Source: Aneurinibacillus sp. REN35
GTDB lineage: Bacteria; Bacillota; Bacilli; Aneurinibacillales; Aneurinibacillaceae
Reading direction: 5' to 3'
Length of the DNA stretch: 64,000 nt
Assembly: GCF_041379945.2 (NCBI RefSeq)
Contig: NZ_JBFTXJ020000002.1
Coordinates: forward strand, 434,001-498,000
Positions 1 to 8,486 of this stretch are shown here, one piece after another. Below the pieces are notes generated by a model. That model was not told the origin of the DNA, made no database searches, and saw only the letters and a program-made list of their open reading frames with translations. The stretch's first letter is position 1. Each line of letters begins with the position of its first letter. The position numbers and the translations under genes are program-made.

Positions 1-476
1 CCCAGCTTCCAGCCCAGCGTAATGAAGATGAATACCCAAAAGAGGCCGCCAGGGTACGCATATAGCGCAAATTTACGAAACGATAGTCTAGACATGCCTG
101 CTAGATATGGAGTTAAATGGCGCGCCCCTGGAATGAAGTAACCGATTACAAGGAGGAAGGCGCCAAATCTGCGAAAGAGCCGCTGGGTATAGCGGATTTT
201 TCGTTTGGTTATACCGAATTTCGGGCCGAACTTTCTGAGGAACGGAAGGCCAAGTCTTCTTCCCAGCGTATAGTTGATTGTCATGCCGACCATGGAACCG
301 AAGCATGCACAGGAAAAGGCAAGTCCATACTTCATACTTCCTTTTGCAACAGTATATCCGACGAACATCATTAAGATTTCATCCGGGATCGGCAGACCAA
401 CGATCCCACCGATCATTGCCACCACGATTCCGATATAACCGTAGTGACCAAGTAACTCACTGAGTTGTTGTTCCAT
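1..476 (-). CDS. DedA family membrane protein (3' part cut off by window edge)
   Basis: The reverse strand is open from an ATG at 476 to base 1, giving about 158 residues of a DedA/SNARE-associated protein. DedA proteins are polytopic membrane proteins linked to membrane homeostasis and lipid or undecaprenyl-phosphate flipping. The start MEQQLSELLGHYGYIGI is typical of the family. It is followed by a GLPIPDEILMMFVGY segment, then by an amphipathic arginine-rich stretch and the family signature region with F-x-R-F-G and FIPGARH (about residues 100-122), which holds the conserved Arg. A GGGGA ribosome site lies just before the ATG. The C-terminal helices lie outside the window. It is divergent from the DUF6687-like gene. 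Confidence 0.88.
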   Translation of the reverse strand, partial: MEQQLSELLGHYGYIGIVVAMIGGIVGLPIPDEILMMFVGYTVAKGSMKYGLAFSCACFGSMVGMTINYTLGRRLGLPFLRKFGPKFGITKRKIRYTQRLFRRFGAFLLVIGYFIPGARHLTPYLAGMSRLSFRKFALYAYPGGLFWVFIFITLGWKL

Positions 477-661
477 ACCATCCCCGCTTTTCTCACCGTA
501 ACGACTATCTATATTACATTCTCAACCATAAGAGTACCATAAGGAACAGGCCAAAATCCAACTTTTTAGCTAAAATCCCTTCCTTTTACAAATGTAACGA
601 TATCCTTACATTGACGGGTCATGCCACAAGACGTATCGTAGAAGGAAAAAGGAGAATACCA

Positions 662-1735
662 ATGATCTCCAACTTCTATATTCTTGGCAGTACAGCAAAA
701 AGACCGGCAAGTCAGCGTACAATCTTTACGGATGGAGCCCCTGATGCTACGTTTCGTCCGGGTGTGGACATGGAGCTGAGCCATTGGATTCCAAACGATA
801 CACCTACCCAATATAAGGCTGATACATCGACAGAAATTTGTATGCGCTTTGCTGAAAGCAATACTTCAAAGGGCTGGGATCTTGCGATTAACAACCATTT
901 GGATGTAGATGGCGTTTTGGCAGTGTTCACGCTAGTTCACAGTCAGATTGCCTTGACCCACCGTCAGACGGTGATTCAGGCGGCGGAGATAGGCGATTTT
1001 TCGGGTTGGGGCGAAGAATCTGCACAGATTTTATTTCAGGGATTAACGATCTTAATGAATGATCTGAAAGCGAGCGGAGAGGATACGCAGCGTATTTATG
1101 AGGCGTGCTTTATACGTGCTCAGGAACTGCTCGCAGGAAAAGAGATCGAGGAGCCGCGTATTCAGGCTGGGCTTCGAGCGCTTCATGATTCGATCAACCG
1201 GATCGCGTCGGGGTGTATTGAGCGGCAGGAGTTGCACAGCCGTTTCGTTCATTACCATATTCCGGCCGATTTGACAGTGGTATCTCTTGCAAAGACAGTC
1301 GAGGTACCTGCGTTCAATGCGGAAGTGCAGGACAATATGTGGCTGCATCCCCAGGCACGCAATCGACTTGATCGTGAGAAAGTTCATCTCGTATCAGCGC
1401 AGGTACAAGAAGGATGGTATTACGACGTCTGGTATCCAGGCTATATGTGGGCTGATACTCCGAATTCATGGCGTGCTCCTGGCTTTGCCTTTAACGGCAG
1501 TACGAATGGATATCGCTATGCATATGCGCCGCTTGAAGATGCGGTACGTACCCTGCAAGCAGAGGAAACAGCGGATGGTATCTGGACGTTGGCACAGGAG
1601 CTATCGCCTTTTTCTAGTGTTGCGGGCCGGAATTTTCCCATTGTCCTCTCCTTTCTTACTAGCAAGAATGAGCCTGTCGCCAGCAAGCTTGCACCGGATC
1701 GGGTAGCATCTGTTCTTGCGGCGGCTTTTGCATAA
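662..1735 (+). CDS. DUF6687-like protein with DHH-type HxDxDG motif
   Basis: A 357-residue soluble protein without signal peptide or membrane segment. I chose the ATG at 662 over an upstream one at 611 because GGAGA sits six bases before it. The sequence resembles the uncharacterised DUF6687 family. Near residue 80 it has N-H-L-D-V-D-G-V-L-A, which has the spacing of the first metal-binding motif of DHH/DHHA1 phosphoesterases (HxDxDG). A GDF segment about 35 residues later could supply another metal ligand. A phosphoesterase role is inference only. The gene stands alone and ends at a hairpin shared with the converging copper gene. Confidence 0.7.
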   Translation: MISNFYILGSTAKRPASQRTIFTDGAPDATFRPGVDMELSHWIPNDTPTQYKADTSTEICMRFAESNTSKGWDLAINNHLDVDGVLAVFTLVHSQIALTHRQTVIQAAEIGDFSGWGEESAQILFQGLTILMNDLKASGEDTQRIYEACFIRAQELLAGKEIEEPRIQAGLRALHDSINRIASGCIERQELHSRFVHYHIPADLTVVSLAKTVEVPAFNAEVQDNMWLHPQARNRLDREKVHLVSAQVQEGWYYDVWYPGYMWADTPNSWRAPGFAFNGSTNGYRYAYAPLEDAVRTLQAEETADGIWTLAQELSPFSSVAGRNFPIVLSFLTSKNEPVASKLAPDRVASVLAAAFA

Positions 1736-1748
1736 ATGATTACATAGA

Positions 1749-1784
1749 AGAAGCCCCAGAAATCACTTCCAGGGCTTCTCTTTT
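1749..1784. terminator. Bidirectional terminator between DUF6687 and copC-copD genes
   Basis: AGAAGCCC at 1749-1756 pairs with GGGCTTCT at 1772-1779, followed by CTTTTG. It lies between two converging genes. Confidence 0.8.
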
Positions 1785-1790
1785 GTTAGG

Positions 1791-3374
1791 CTACTTCGAA
1801 GTAGTTGTAGTTTGCGGTGGAAATGTAAAGATGAACTGTCGGCCATCGTGTGCAATGGCTTCTACTTGAATTGTCGTTTCATCTAAGGCGCGCATCTGAT
1901 CACCAGATACGAGATACCGTCCTTCATCGAGTGTAAAGGCGCGGTTTACTACATTGTATTCCGGCGGCTTGATAAATCGTACATAGACATCCTTCCATGC
2001 CGGTGCATGATCAAAGCGGATGTTGACGTCGTTAAAACCAGCAATGAACGGTGATACGGCAATATGGGCTGTAACCCCCTGCTGCGTCGCTTCCATCGGT
2101 GCCTTGTTCGTAGCAGATGTAAGCGGGATAAAGTTAATCAAAGCCGCAGCGACCAATAAGATGATCGAGCCCAGCCACACTTCCCATTTCGTACGCCGTG
2201 CAAACCAGCTTGTCCCTTTTTCTTTTCGTTGCTTTAGATAACGCATCTGCAAATATCCGAGTACCACAACAAGGAGGGTAAGCCCTGCTTTTACAAGCAC
2301 AGAAGCGCCCCAGATGCTGTTGATGAAATCATTCCATGAAGGTGCATAATCGATGGTCATAGCGATACCTGTGAGAATAATTACACCCATACTGATCAAT
2401 GCCCAGCGCGAGAATATGCTTCCCTTCTCCTTGAACCATTCCTGCCTGCCTTCTTTTGGAGCAAGCACCAGCATTGCAAACAGACCGCCGAACCATATGG
2501 ACAGCGCCAGCAGATGGAAGGTATCTAAAATGATGCCGAGTGATCCGCCGTATTCGGCTGAATAGGAGTGTCCGACCAAAGCGTTAAGTGCCAGCGCGCC
2601 TCCTAAGAACGGCAGTGTCCATCGTGTAAATGTAATGGCAAAGATCAGCGTGAAGATAAAGGATTGTACTAAGGGTACCCAACCGATACGCAGCCCGGCA
2701 AGCTCTGCAAGCGAGATCTCCGGCAGTGCTGCTTTTCGTACAAAGAACAGCGCAATCGTAGCAGCCGCTGTTAGAAAATAAATCGGAATTTGCCAATACT
2801 GCCAGCGCTTATGGATATCTTTGCGCCATGCGATGGATTGGACGAAGAGCGTGCCGCCGAATGATACAGCCATGCCAAAGAATGCAATCCAGTTTGGCAG
2901 CGTCTCCATACTTAACTCGTTAAGAAAGCCGGCTCCCCCGCTCTTTGGCGGCGGAGACAGTGTCTGAACAGCAAAGTAAATCTGGCCTGTCAACTTGGTA
3001 TCAAAGGATGCCTCTTCGGGCTTGGCCACCCACTCTACACCGTATGTTCCCGGAAGAAGATCACGGACCGGAGTCAGAATAATTTGGCGCCGATCATTCG
3101 GATTGACTTTAATTTTTCCGTTACTGTATTCCTTGTTCCGGTTATCAAAAATAGAGGCATACTCAATTTCAAGCGGTTCTTTAAAGGTGAGCCGTATTTC
3201 CTTTGGTGAAGCGGACAGCAGCGCTCCATCCTTTGGCGTTGATTCAGTCAGCACGCTTGATTGTGCATTTGCAAGAGCGGTGGCTGAGGTCGGGGAGAAG
3301 GCGAATGCCACAGCACTTACTACAAGCAAGCAAATGAATAATACCGTACGAATCTGTTTTTTTACTGCAACCAT
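1791..3374 (-). CDS. CopC-CopD fusion with C-terminal YtkA-like domain (YcnJ type)
   Basis: A 527-residue membrane protein of the YcnJ copper-uptake type. Order: signal peptide (about 1-35), CopC-like beta domain (about 38-130), a block of about eight membrane helices of CopD type (about 155-420), then a YtkA/FixH-like beta domain with MEATQQGVTAHIAV and an IRFDHAPAW segment. The start at 3374 has AAGGAGAG six bases upstream. Odd point: the CopC domain lacks the N-terminal mature His, and in place of the usual D-x-H near its end it has a VEWVAKPEEASFDT stretch, so the known Cu(II) ligands are not visible. It may therefore bind copper differently or not at all. Single gene. Confidence 0.85.
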   Translation of the reverse strand: MVAVKKQIRTVLFICLLVVSAVAFAFSPTSATALANAQSSVLTESTPKDGALLSASPKEIRLTFKEPLEIEYASIFDNRNKEYSNGKIKVNPNDRRQIILTPVRDLLPGTYGVEWVAKPEEASFDTKLTGQIYFAVQTLSPPPKSGGAGFLNELSMETLPNWIAFFGMAVSFGGTLFVQSIAWRKDIHKRWQYWQIPIYFLTAAATIALFFVRKAALPEISLAELAGLRIGWVPLVQSFIFTLIFAITFTRWTLPFLGGALALNALVGHSYSAEYGGSLGIILDTFHLLALSIWFGGLFAMLVLAPKEGRQEWFKEKGSIFSRWALISMGVIILTGIAMTIDYAPSWNDFINSIWGASVLVKAGLTLLVVVLGYLQMRYLKQRKEKGTSWFARRTKWEVWLGSIILLVAAALINFIPLTSATNKAPMEATQQGVTAHIAVSPFIAGFNDVNIRFDHAPAWKDVYVRFIKPPEYNVVNRAFTLDEGRYLVSGDQMRALDETTIQVEAIAHDGRQFIFTFPPQTTTTSK

Positions 3375-3523
3375 AACTCTCTCCTTACCTACACAGTTGT
3401 TTCTATGTACGTTCAATTAAACAATATAACGACATTGTTTATGCCACTTACTAGTATAAAGTGAAATTGTGTGCAATATGTGTGGAATTTTCGAAGTCCT
3501 TCTGACAAATTTGCGAACAAACA

Positions 3524-3546
3524 AAAAGAGCCGGACTGGCTCTTTT
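3524..3546. terminator. Terminator downstream of methyltransferase
   Basis: AAAAGAGCC at 3524-3532 pairs with GGCTCTTTT at 3538-3546 around a five-base loop. On the minus strand it is followed by TTTTTG. Confidence 0.75.
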
Positions 3547-3584
3547 CTGTGATGAGGGACATCGCGTTATTCCTAGATGATTTT

Positions 3585-4196
3585 TTATGGAGCGCTGCCG
3601 ATGACGCATACCGAATTCACAGGCGACATTTCGCGGATATTCATAGTAATATTCGTATACCCAGCCTGCTCAAGATAGCGGACAAACGTATGTCCTTCTG
3701 TCTCTGCGGTCTCGTCGGTTGCTCCTTCGTCGTGTGATTGAAGCACAATGGCGATTTTTCCTCCGGGCTTGAGGTATTCGCGCAGCTCTGCTACTCGTTC
3801 GGCTGGCTGTTCCCATAAAGGTAGTGAGTTAATCGTCAAAATTTTATCAAACGGCTGGCGATAATCCGGCAGGTTCTTCACATCCGCAGTAGTAAGTGCC
3901 ACCCTTCCTTCTTCGATCGCGTCTTCGTTTCGCTTCTTTGCTTGATCAAGCATTGTGTCAGATACATCGACACCTGCAACGAATCCCTCTTCTGCAATTT
4001 TGCTCATCTTCTTAATGGCAATACCCGGTCCAAAACCGATCTCAAGTATGCGGTCATCTTCTTCGATATGTAAAAGCGAGATCGCCCAGTCGTTTAATTC
4101 CTTATTTTCAAAGGCCATGATCATACCTGCAACGTTACCGAGCACTCCTTCTGGTCGTTCAAATTGTTTAAACCACGTTTCTAAAATATTGGCCAT
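3585..4196 (-). CDS. Class I SAM-dependent methyltransferase
   Basis: A 203-residue methyltransferase of the UbiE/Methyltransf_11 fold. Motif I is LEIGFGPG near residue 50. An acidic residue ends strand beta2 at GVDVSD, where SAM ribose would bind, and a TTADVKNLP segment matches the adenine-binding region. The C-terminal strand order (IAIVLQSHD) fits the fold. The substrate cannot be read from sequence. The start ATG has a GGAG about eleven bases upstream, which is longer than ideal. Single gene with its own terminator. Confidence 0.85.
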   Translation of the reverse strand: MANILETWFKQFERPEGVLGNVAGMIMAFENKELNDWAISLLHIEEDDRILEIGFGPGIAIKKMSKIAEEGFVAGVDVSDTMLDQAKKRNEDAIEEGRVALTTADVKNLPDYRQPFDKILTINSLPLWEQPAERVAELREYLKPGGKIAIVLQSHDEGATDETAETEGHTFVRYLEQAGYTNITMNIREMSPVNSVCVIGSAP

Positions 4197-4292
4197 GTGT
4201 ATGCTCGCTCCTTCGCTTATATGATATCTCTTTTTGCAATGCTGCTATTTTCTTATTATGCCTTTTTCCTGATTTTGAAACATAAAAAACAA

Positions 4293-4323
4293 AATGCGCT
4301 GACAGCGTAACGGCTGGCAGCGC
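4293..4323 (-). terminator. Terminator downstream of small hypothetical gene
   Basis: GCGCTG and CAGCGC pair with an inner CAGCG/GCTG helix. On the minus strand a T-rich tail (ATTTTGTTTTTT) follows. Confidence 0.6.
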
Positions 4324-4365
4324 AAGAAAGCACAGACTTGTGTATAGTATAGTTCAATGCAACGC

Positions 4366-4587
4366 TTATGATAGATGATTGACTACATCCCGGTAGGTAA
4401 TCTCGATGTCACCCCAAAGAGAAGCGTTTTCCTTGATATCTATGTCAAGTTCTTCATAGATTTCAAGCAGCATGCTGCACAACTGATACTTACGATGGCG
4501 GTCCGTCTCGCCTTTGATATGCAAAAGCAGACGCTTCGCTTCCTCGCGCATCAGATGATGAAAATCTTCACCCATCGGTATCTCCAT
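4366..4587 (-). CDS. Small hypothetical helical protein
   Basis: A 73-residue protein with no recognised domain. It is strongly charged and predicted helical, with an RKYQLCSMLLEIYEEL segment in the middle. The ATG at 4587 was chosen over an in-frame GTG nine bases earlier because AGGAG lies seven bases before the ATG and would overlap too closely with the GTG. It is followed by its own terminator. It could be a small regulator or sporulation-associated protein, but nothing in the sequence decides this. Confidence 0.65.
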   Translation of the reverse strand: MEIPMGEDFHHLMREEAKRLLLHIKGETDRHRKYQLCSMLLEIYEELDIDIKENASLWGDIEITYRDVVNHLS

Positions 4588-4740
4588 ATTATCCACTCCT
4601 GTTTTTCTTCTTTTTCTCTAAAAAGTACATACACAAAACTGAATTGACAAAAAACAGACAATCTTCTTGTTTTTCATTGTACTACTATAAAGAAGAAAAA
4701 GTAAATACTGTTATATAACTGTATGTGCCTTTTCGAAAAA

Positions 4741-5394
4741 TCAGTAGGGTTTTAGTGCTTCTAACTGCTTCTCAAAGCCAGCTCGCCAGCTAGCTGATAA
4801 TTCACGTACAGCAAGTAGGGTTTGCAGTGCCTGCACATTGCTTATATCATGATACTTACACTGGTTGGCAAAGGTGACGGATACACCGGCCGGATGCCGC
4901 TCGATAAGATGGAGAGGTGAATCCGGCGCTACCCATCCCTCCTTAAGCACCCGAAAATAAAAACCGGTATAGCCTGTGCGCTGAATACGCAGGGTAAAAT
5001 CCGGTACATTATACCGAGCCGCTACTTTAAAACACGGTCTGCGCGGTTGGCTGATTTGTATGAAGGCCTCGCCGAAGCAAAAGATATCGCCAATACACAC
5101 CTCATCTTCAGACAGCCCCTTCGTTGTTAAATTCTCGCCAAAAGCCCCATAGGAGAGCGTTTGACCAATATCTTTCTCCCAGTATGAATAGTGTTCATGC
5201 GGATAGGCACACAGCGCTTTGTCCACGCCTCCATGATGAACAAGGTCCGCTTGCCCATCTCCGTCCAAATTCAGCGTAGACAGATAGATACGTCCTTGAA
5301 CTGGGTCTTTGTGGATACCTGTTTCAATTTCACGCCCCTGATACGTTTGTGTTTTGGGTTTTCCAATATTGAGTGCTATAAGTCCACTTGACAT
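4741..5394 (-). CDS. MOSC domain-containing protein (YiiM/YflK-like)
   Basis: A 217-residue MOSC protein. Proteins of this type bind a sulphur or molybdenum-cofactor moiety through a conserved Cys. YiiM reduces N-hydroxylated compounds such as 6-hydroxylaminopurine. The signature is visible as DLVHHGGVDKALCAYPHEHY, then GAFGENLTT, then QPRRPCFKVAARY with the key Cys. The C-terminal 50 residues form the 3-alpha tail typical of YiiM-like proteins. The ATG at 5394 was chosen because AGGGGGAAGAG precedes it. The frame stays open upstream but without a ribosome site. Single gene. Confidence 0.87.
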   Translation of the reverse strand: MSSGLIALNIGKPKTQTYQGREIETGIHKDPVQGRIYLSTLNLDGDGQADLVHHGGVDKALCAYPHEHYSYWEKDIGQTLSYGAFGENLTTKGLSEDEVCIGDIFCFGEAFIQISQPRRPCFKVAARYNVPDFTLRIQRTGYTGFYFRVLKEGWVAPDSPLHLIERHPAGVSVTFANQCKYHDISNVQALQTLLAVRELSASWRAGFEKQLEALKPY

Positions 5395-5430
5395 CGTACT
5401 CTTCCCCCTTTTTATGTTAACTAGATAGGA

Positions 5431-5463
5431 AAATACCGCGAATTCATTGAATGCGCGGTATTT
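5431..5463. terminator. Terminator downstream of rsbR-like gene
   Basis: A ten-base perfect stem, AAATACCGCG at 5431-5440 with CGCGGTATTT at 5454-5463. It is oriented to end the minus-strand STAS gene. Confidence 0.75.
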
Positions 5464-5479
5464 GGCTGCTCCTCTTATT

Positions 5480-6316
5480 TTAGTCGTCGTTTGCGTTATA
5501 TGTAAATCCGATAGACGACAGTGCCTGCTGTAGATTGGCATATGTATCGGTTTTGCCGAAGTCGATGCCAAGGCTGACCACGGTTTGCGCGATTTCCGGT
5601 CGAATGCCGCTGATCTTTGCATCAACACCGAGCAGTCTGAGCGCATTAATAATTTGGAAAATCTGCTGCGCTACAATGGTATCGATAATGGGTACCCCGG
5701 ACAGATCAAGAATAAAATGGTGCAGTCGTAAATCGGCACTTCGTTTTAACGCCTCTTCCATCAATAATTTGGCACGGTGCGTGTCGATATTACCAACGAT
5801 AGGCAGCACCGCGACCCCCTGGGCTACCGGTACGACAGGAACCGATAATTCAAGCAGGGCAACCTGTGATTTTTTCATTTGCTCGTCATGATAACGGACG
5901 AATGGAAGGCTGAAGCTGTAAACCACCTTATTCATGATAGCATCGAGACGGGAAATGATACTATAGAATTCACGAAGCGATACGTTCATGCGCTCAGCTT
6001 CTTCTCGAATGACTTCACCAATTTCACTTCGGTACTGAGGTACTTCATCTAGCATGGAATCGAGGGTAGTCCCAAGCATTGCGCAAGCAGTTCCGGTCTC
6101 TTCTCCCCATTCCATGAGGCGGGTCGTGCGTTCTTCTTCTGCCATGGACATGGCCTCGCCGTACAGTTGTACAAGATCAACTCGAAAATCATTGAGCTGA
6201 TCGGCTAATGGAAGCAGGTTAGGGTATTTTGCGTTTTGTTTTTCTGTGATTTTTGCTGCAAGCTCGTATCGCTTGGCTACGATTTTTTCACTGATTGTCT
6301 CTAGAGTCTTATTCAT
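5480..6316 (-). CDS. RsbR-type stressosome STAS protein
   Basis: A 278-residue protein with an N-terminal all-alpha sensor-like region (about 1-150) and a C-terminal STAS domain (about 160-270). The STAS part carries DLSGVPIIDTIVA and GIRPEIAQTVV. These match the two threonines that the kinase RsbT phosphorylates in RsbRA (T171 and T205 region). RsbR proteins build the stressosome, which releases RsbT and so turns on sigma-B under environmental stress. No rsbS or rsbT lies in the window, so this is an orphan paralogue. The ATG at 6316 has GGAG six bases upstream. The TTG just before it is less likely. Confidence 0.88.
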   Translation of the reverse strand: MNKTLETISEKIVAKRYELAAKITEKQNAKYPNLLPLADQLNDFRVDLVQLYGEAMSMAEEERTTRLMEWGEETGTACAMLGTTLDSMLDEVPQYRSEIGEVIREEAERMNVSLREFYSIISRLDAIMNKVVYSFSLPFVRYHDEQMKKSQVALLELSVPVVPVAQGVAVLPIVGNIDTHRAKLLMEEALKRSADLRLHHFILDLSGVPIIDTIVAQQIFQIINALRLLGVDAKISGIRPEIAQTVVSLGIDFGKTDTYANLQQALSSIGFTYNANDD

Positions 6317-6489
6317 CAATATCTCCTCTCGCTCCTTGGAAAATCATCCATTTTTCGGGCAGACGGACGACCCCTCTGCAGAAAAAGCAAGAAGGGGTGC
6401 GCAGATAATAAAAGTATTCTCCTTTATCATTGTACCTATTATGCGTTTGAAAAAAAAGATAAACTCATTCAGTTCTTTTGTTTCCTGGA

Positions 6490-6518
6490 TTGCCAAGAGG
6501 TTTTATTTTTTATATAAT
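6490..6518 (+). promoter_or_regulatory. Sigma-A-type promoter for solute-binding lipoprotein
   Basis: TTGCCA at 6490-6495, a 17-base spacer, and TATAAT at 6513-6518. The start codon is 42 bases downstream. Confidence 0.65.
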
Positions 6519-6559
6519 TTTCTTAATTTTAAAAAACAAAACAATCTAAGGGGGTTCAC

Positions 6560-7381
6560 ATGAACCGAATTAAACATGCAGGGATATTATTTCTTATTAT
6601 TATCATGGGCTTGCTTGCATCCGCTTGCGGCTCCAAATCTGAGCAGCAGGCAAGTGCGCCGGCGGCTAAAAGCGAAGGACAAGCAGCGCCTGCTGAGCAA
6701 AAAACGTATACTGTTGTCATGCATGCCGAGTTTCCGCCGTTTGAGTATTTAGATCCGAGCGGAAAACCTGTTGGCTTTGAAGTGGATCTAATTAACGAGA
6801 TGGCCAAAGAAATGGGCTGGAAGCTTGATATTAAGAATACAAGCTGGGATGGTGTATTCGAAGAAATCGGCAGCGGGAAGGCACAACTTTCCATCTCAGG
6901 TATTACAATCAAGCCGGATCGTGAGAAGCTGTACTTGTTCTCTGAGCCATATTTCCAGGCAAAGCAGCTTATTCTTGTACCGGAAGGCTCCCCAATCAAG
7001 AGCCTGCAGGATATTAAAGGACATAAGGTGGGTGTTATGACATCCACTACCGGAGCATTGATCGTGCAAGAACTTCTGGGCAAAACCAACAAAGACATTC
7101 TACAGTACGATGAGATGCCGAGCATGGTAGAAGACTTATACAACAAACGGGTTGATGTAGTCGTTGCGGATAACGCTTTCCTAATGGAACATATGAAGAA
7201 GAATCCAAAGCCAGGTTACGTAACGATTGATGATCCAAGCATTCCAAAAGAGAATTACGGCATTATGGCCAACAAAAAAGATACAGAGCTGATGAAGCAG
7301 GTGAATGAGGCCTTCAAAAAGGTAAAGGACAGCGGCAAGTATGATGAGATTTACAAGCAGTATTTTGGTGATATGAAGTAA
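6560..7381 (+). CDS. Amino-acid-type ABC transporter solute-binding lipoprotein
   Basis: A 273-residue lipoprotein. A signal peptide with the lipobox LLASAC places the acylated Cys near residue 23. It is followed by a low-complexity Ala/Gln/Ser linker and then a family 3 solute-binding domain (about 50-270). Signature parts are FPPFEYLDPSGKPVGFEVDL and the WDGVFEEIGSGKAQLSISG substrate-binding segment. The family delivers polar amino acids to a membrane ABC complex. No permease or ATPase gene is adjacent, so it either shares a distant transporter or acts as a sensor. AAGGGGG ribosome site; strong terminator behind. Confidence 0.88.
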   Translation: MNRIKHAGILFLIIIMGLLASACGSKSEQQASAPAAKSEGQAAPAEQKTYTVVMHAEFPPFEYLDPSGKPVGFEVDLINEMAKEMGWKLDIKNTSWDGVFEEIGSGKAQLSISGITIKPDREKLYLFSEPYFQAKQLILVPEGSPIKSLQDIKGHKVGVMTSTTGALIVQELLGKTNKDILQYDEMPSMVEDLYNKRVDVVVADNAFLMEHMKKNPKPGYVTIDDPSIPKENYGIMANKKDTELMKQVNEAFKKVKDSGKYDEIYKQYFGDMK

Positions 7382-7388
7382 GTAAAGC

Positions 7389-7423
7389 ACCCCGGCTAGA
7401 ACGATTAGAGCCGGGGATTTTTG
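7389..7423 (+). terminator. Terminator of solute-binding lipoprotein gene
   Basis: CCCCGGCT pairs with AGCCGGGG around a short loop, followed by ATTTTTG. Confidence 0.85.
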
Positions 7424-7432
7424 TGTGCTTCT

Positions 7433-8299
7433 CTATTTAGAAAAGATGTGGCTGCCAATTTTGGCTGATGTCGTATGGGAACGTACCCATTGATTGTCTG
7501 TCTTATCCGGGTTGTAGAAGATGAGCGCGGCACGGCTCGGATCATTGCCGCGCAAGGCCTCCTGTACGGCTGCGATCGTATCTTTAGACGGTTGTACCTG
7601 ATAGATGCGCTTATCTAGCACCGGAGAGTACTGGTAGTAGCTTTTACCGTTATATGTATCCACCTGGAAGATGACACCCTTAAGCGTGTTCGGCCACTCC
7701 GGACTTTTTACACGATTTAGAACGGAGGCTGCGACAGCAACTTTACCATTATACGGCTCTCCCCCCGCTTCCGCTTCGGTCAGCTTATACAGCCAAGCAA
7801 TCTCGTCCTAGCTATACGAATGTGTTGTTGTTTTTATTGATGCAGCCGCAGCCGGTTTCGTGCTTGCCTGCTTGGTGGAAAGAGATAGAGTAGCCGGTGT
7901 ATTTCCTGCTAGCTGTATGCCTAGCTTCTCAGCAGCATACCGCAGCGGTACATAGGTTCCGTCTTCTCGGTCCGTTGTCGTTGTTTTTATGAATTCACGC
8001 TTCCATACTCCGCTTTGCTTTGTGTAGATGTCCACATAGTTTTTCCCGGATGGAAGCCCGATGATCATATCGCCTTTGCTAAGTGTGACGGCGTGATAGT
8101 CCTTGTTCCAGCCGACCGCAATACCCATGTTTTGAAAGAAGACGGCAGGTACCATCATGGAGTCATGTTGTAGAAAGTATTCCGTATGTATTTTTTGTCC
8201 GTTGACTGGGATGGCCGAGGAAGCTGCCTCGGATGCGCCTGCTCCCATGGTTCCTGCAAGCAAGGCAGCAAGTATGGCTGTGATCGTTCTTTTCTTCAT
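7433..8299 (-). pseudogene. SleB-type cell wall hydrolase interrupted by amber codon
   Basis: A single reading frame from an ATG at 8299 (perfect AAGGAGG) to the stop at 7433 is interrupted only by TAG at 7808-7810. Upstream: signal peptide and a copper-amine-oxidase-N-like domain (VNGQKI...YVPLRYAAEKLGI), then a Thr/Ala/Lys linker ending HSYS. Downstream: a complete SleB/Hydrolase_2 domain beginning DEIAWLYKLTEAEAGGEPY with the catalytic Glu region, then VAVAASVLNRV, ending IGSHIFSK. Intact relatives hydrolyse spore cortex or wall peptidoglycan. The TAG stands where Q or E would be expected (CAG to TAG is one change). As read, only the non-catalytic half is made. Confidence 0.8.
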
Positions 8300-8486
8300 A
8301 ATGTTCCCTCCTTTGCCATTGCCCCCCCATTGTAACCAGAGAAGAGAGCGAACTTCTATCTGTAATATGTGGAAGCGGTGTAAGGATAGGGAAGTGAAGT
8401 GTTTTGTGAGTTGCCGCCACAAAGGTTCTATGCTAGTGTAAAAAAGGTTGTGTAGGTGTTTTGCGACATGGGAGTGATGAAACCGG

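Noticed and set aside
7433-8299. Stop-codon reassignment (TAG or TAA read as Gln) as explanation of in-frame stops
   Set aside because: Most genes in the window use TAA, TAG and TGA as ordinary stops with terminators behind them. The few internal stops are better explained by mutation or sequence error.
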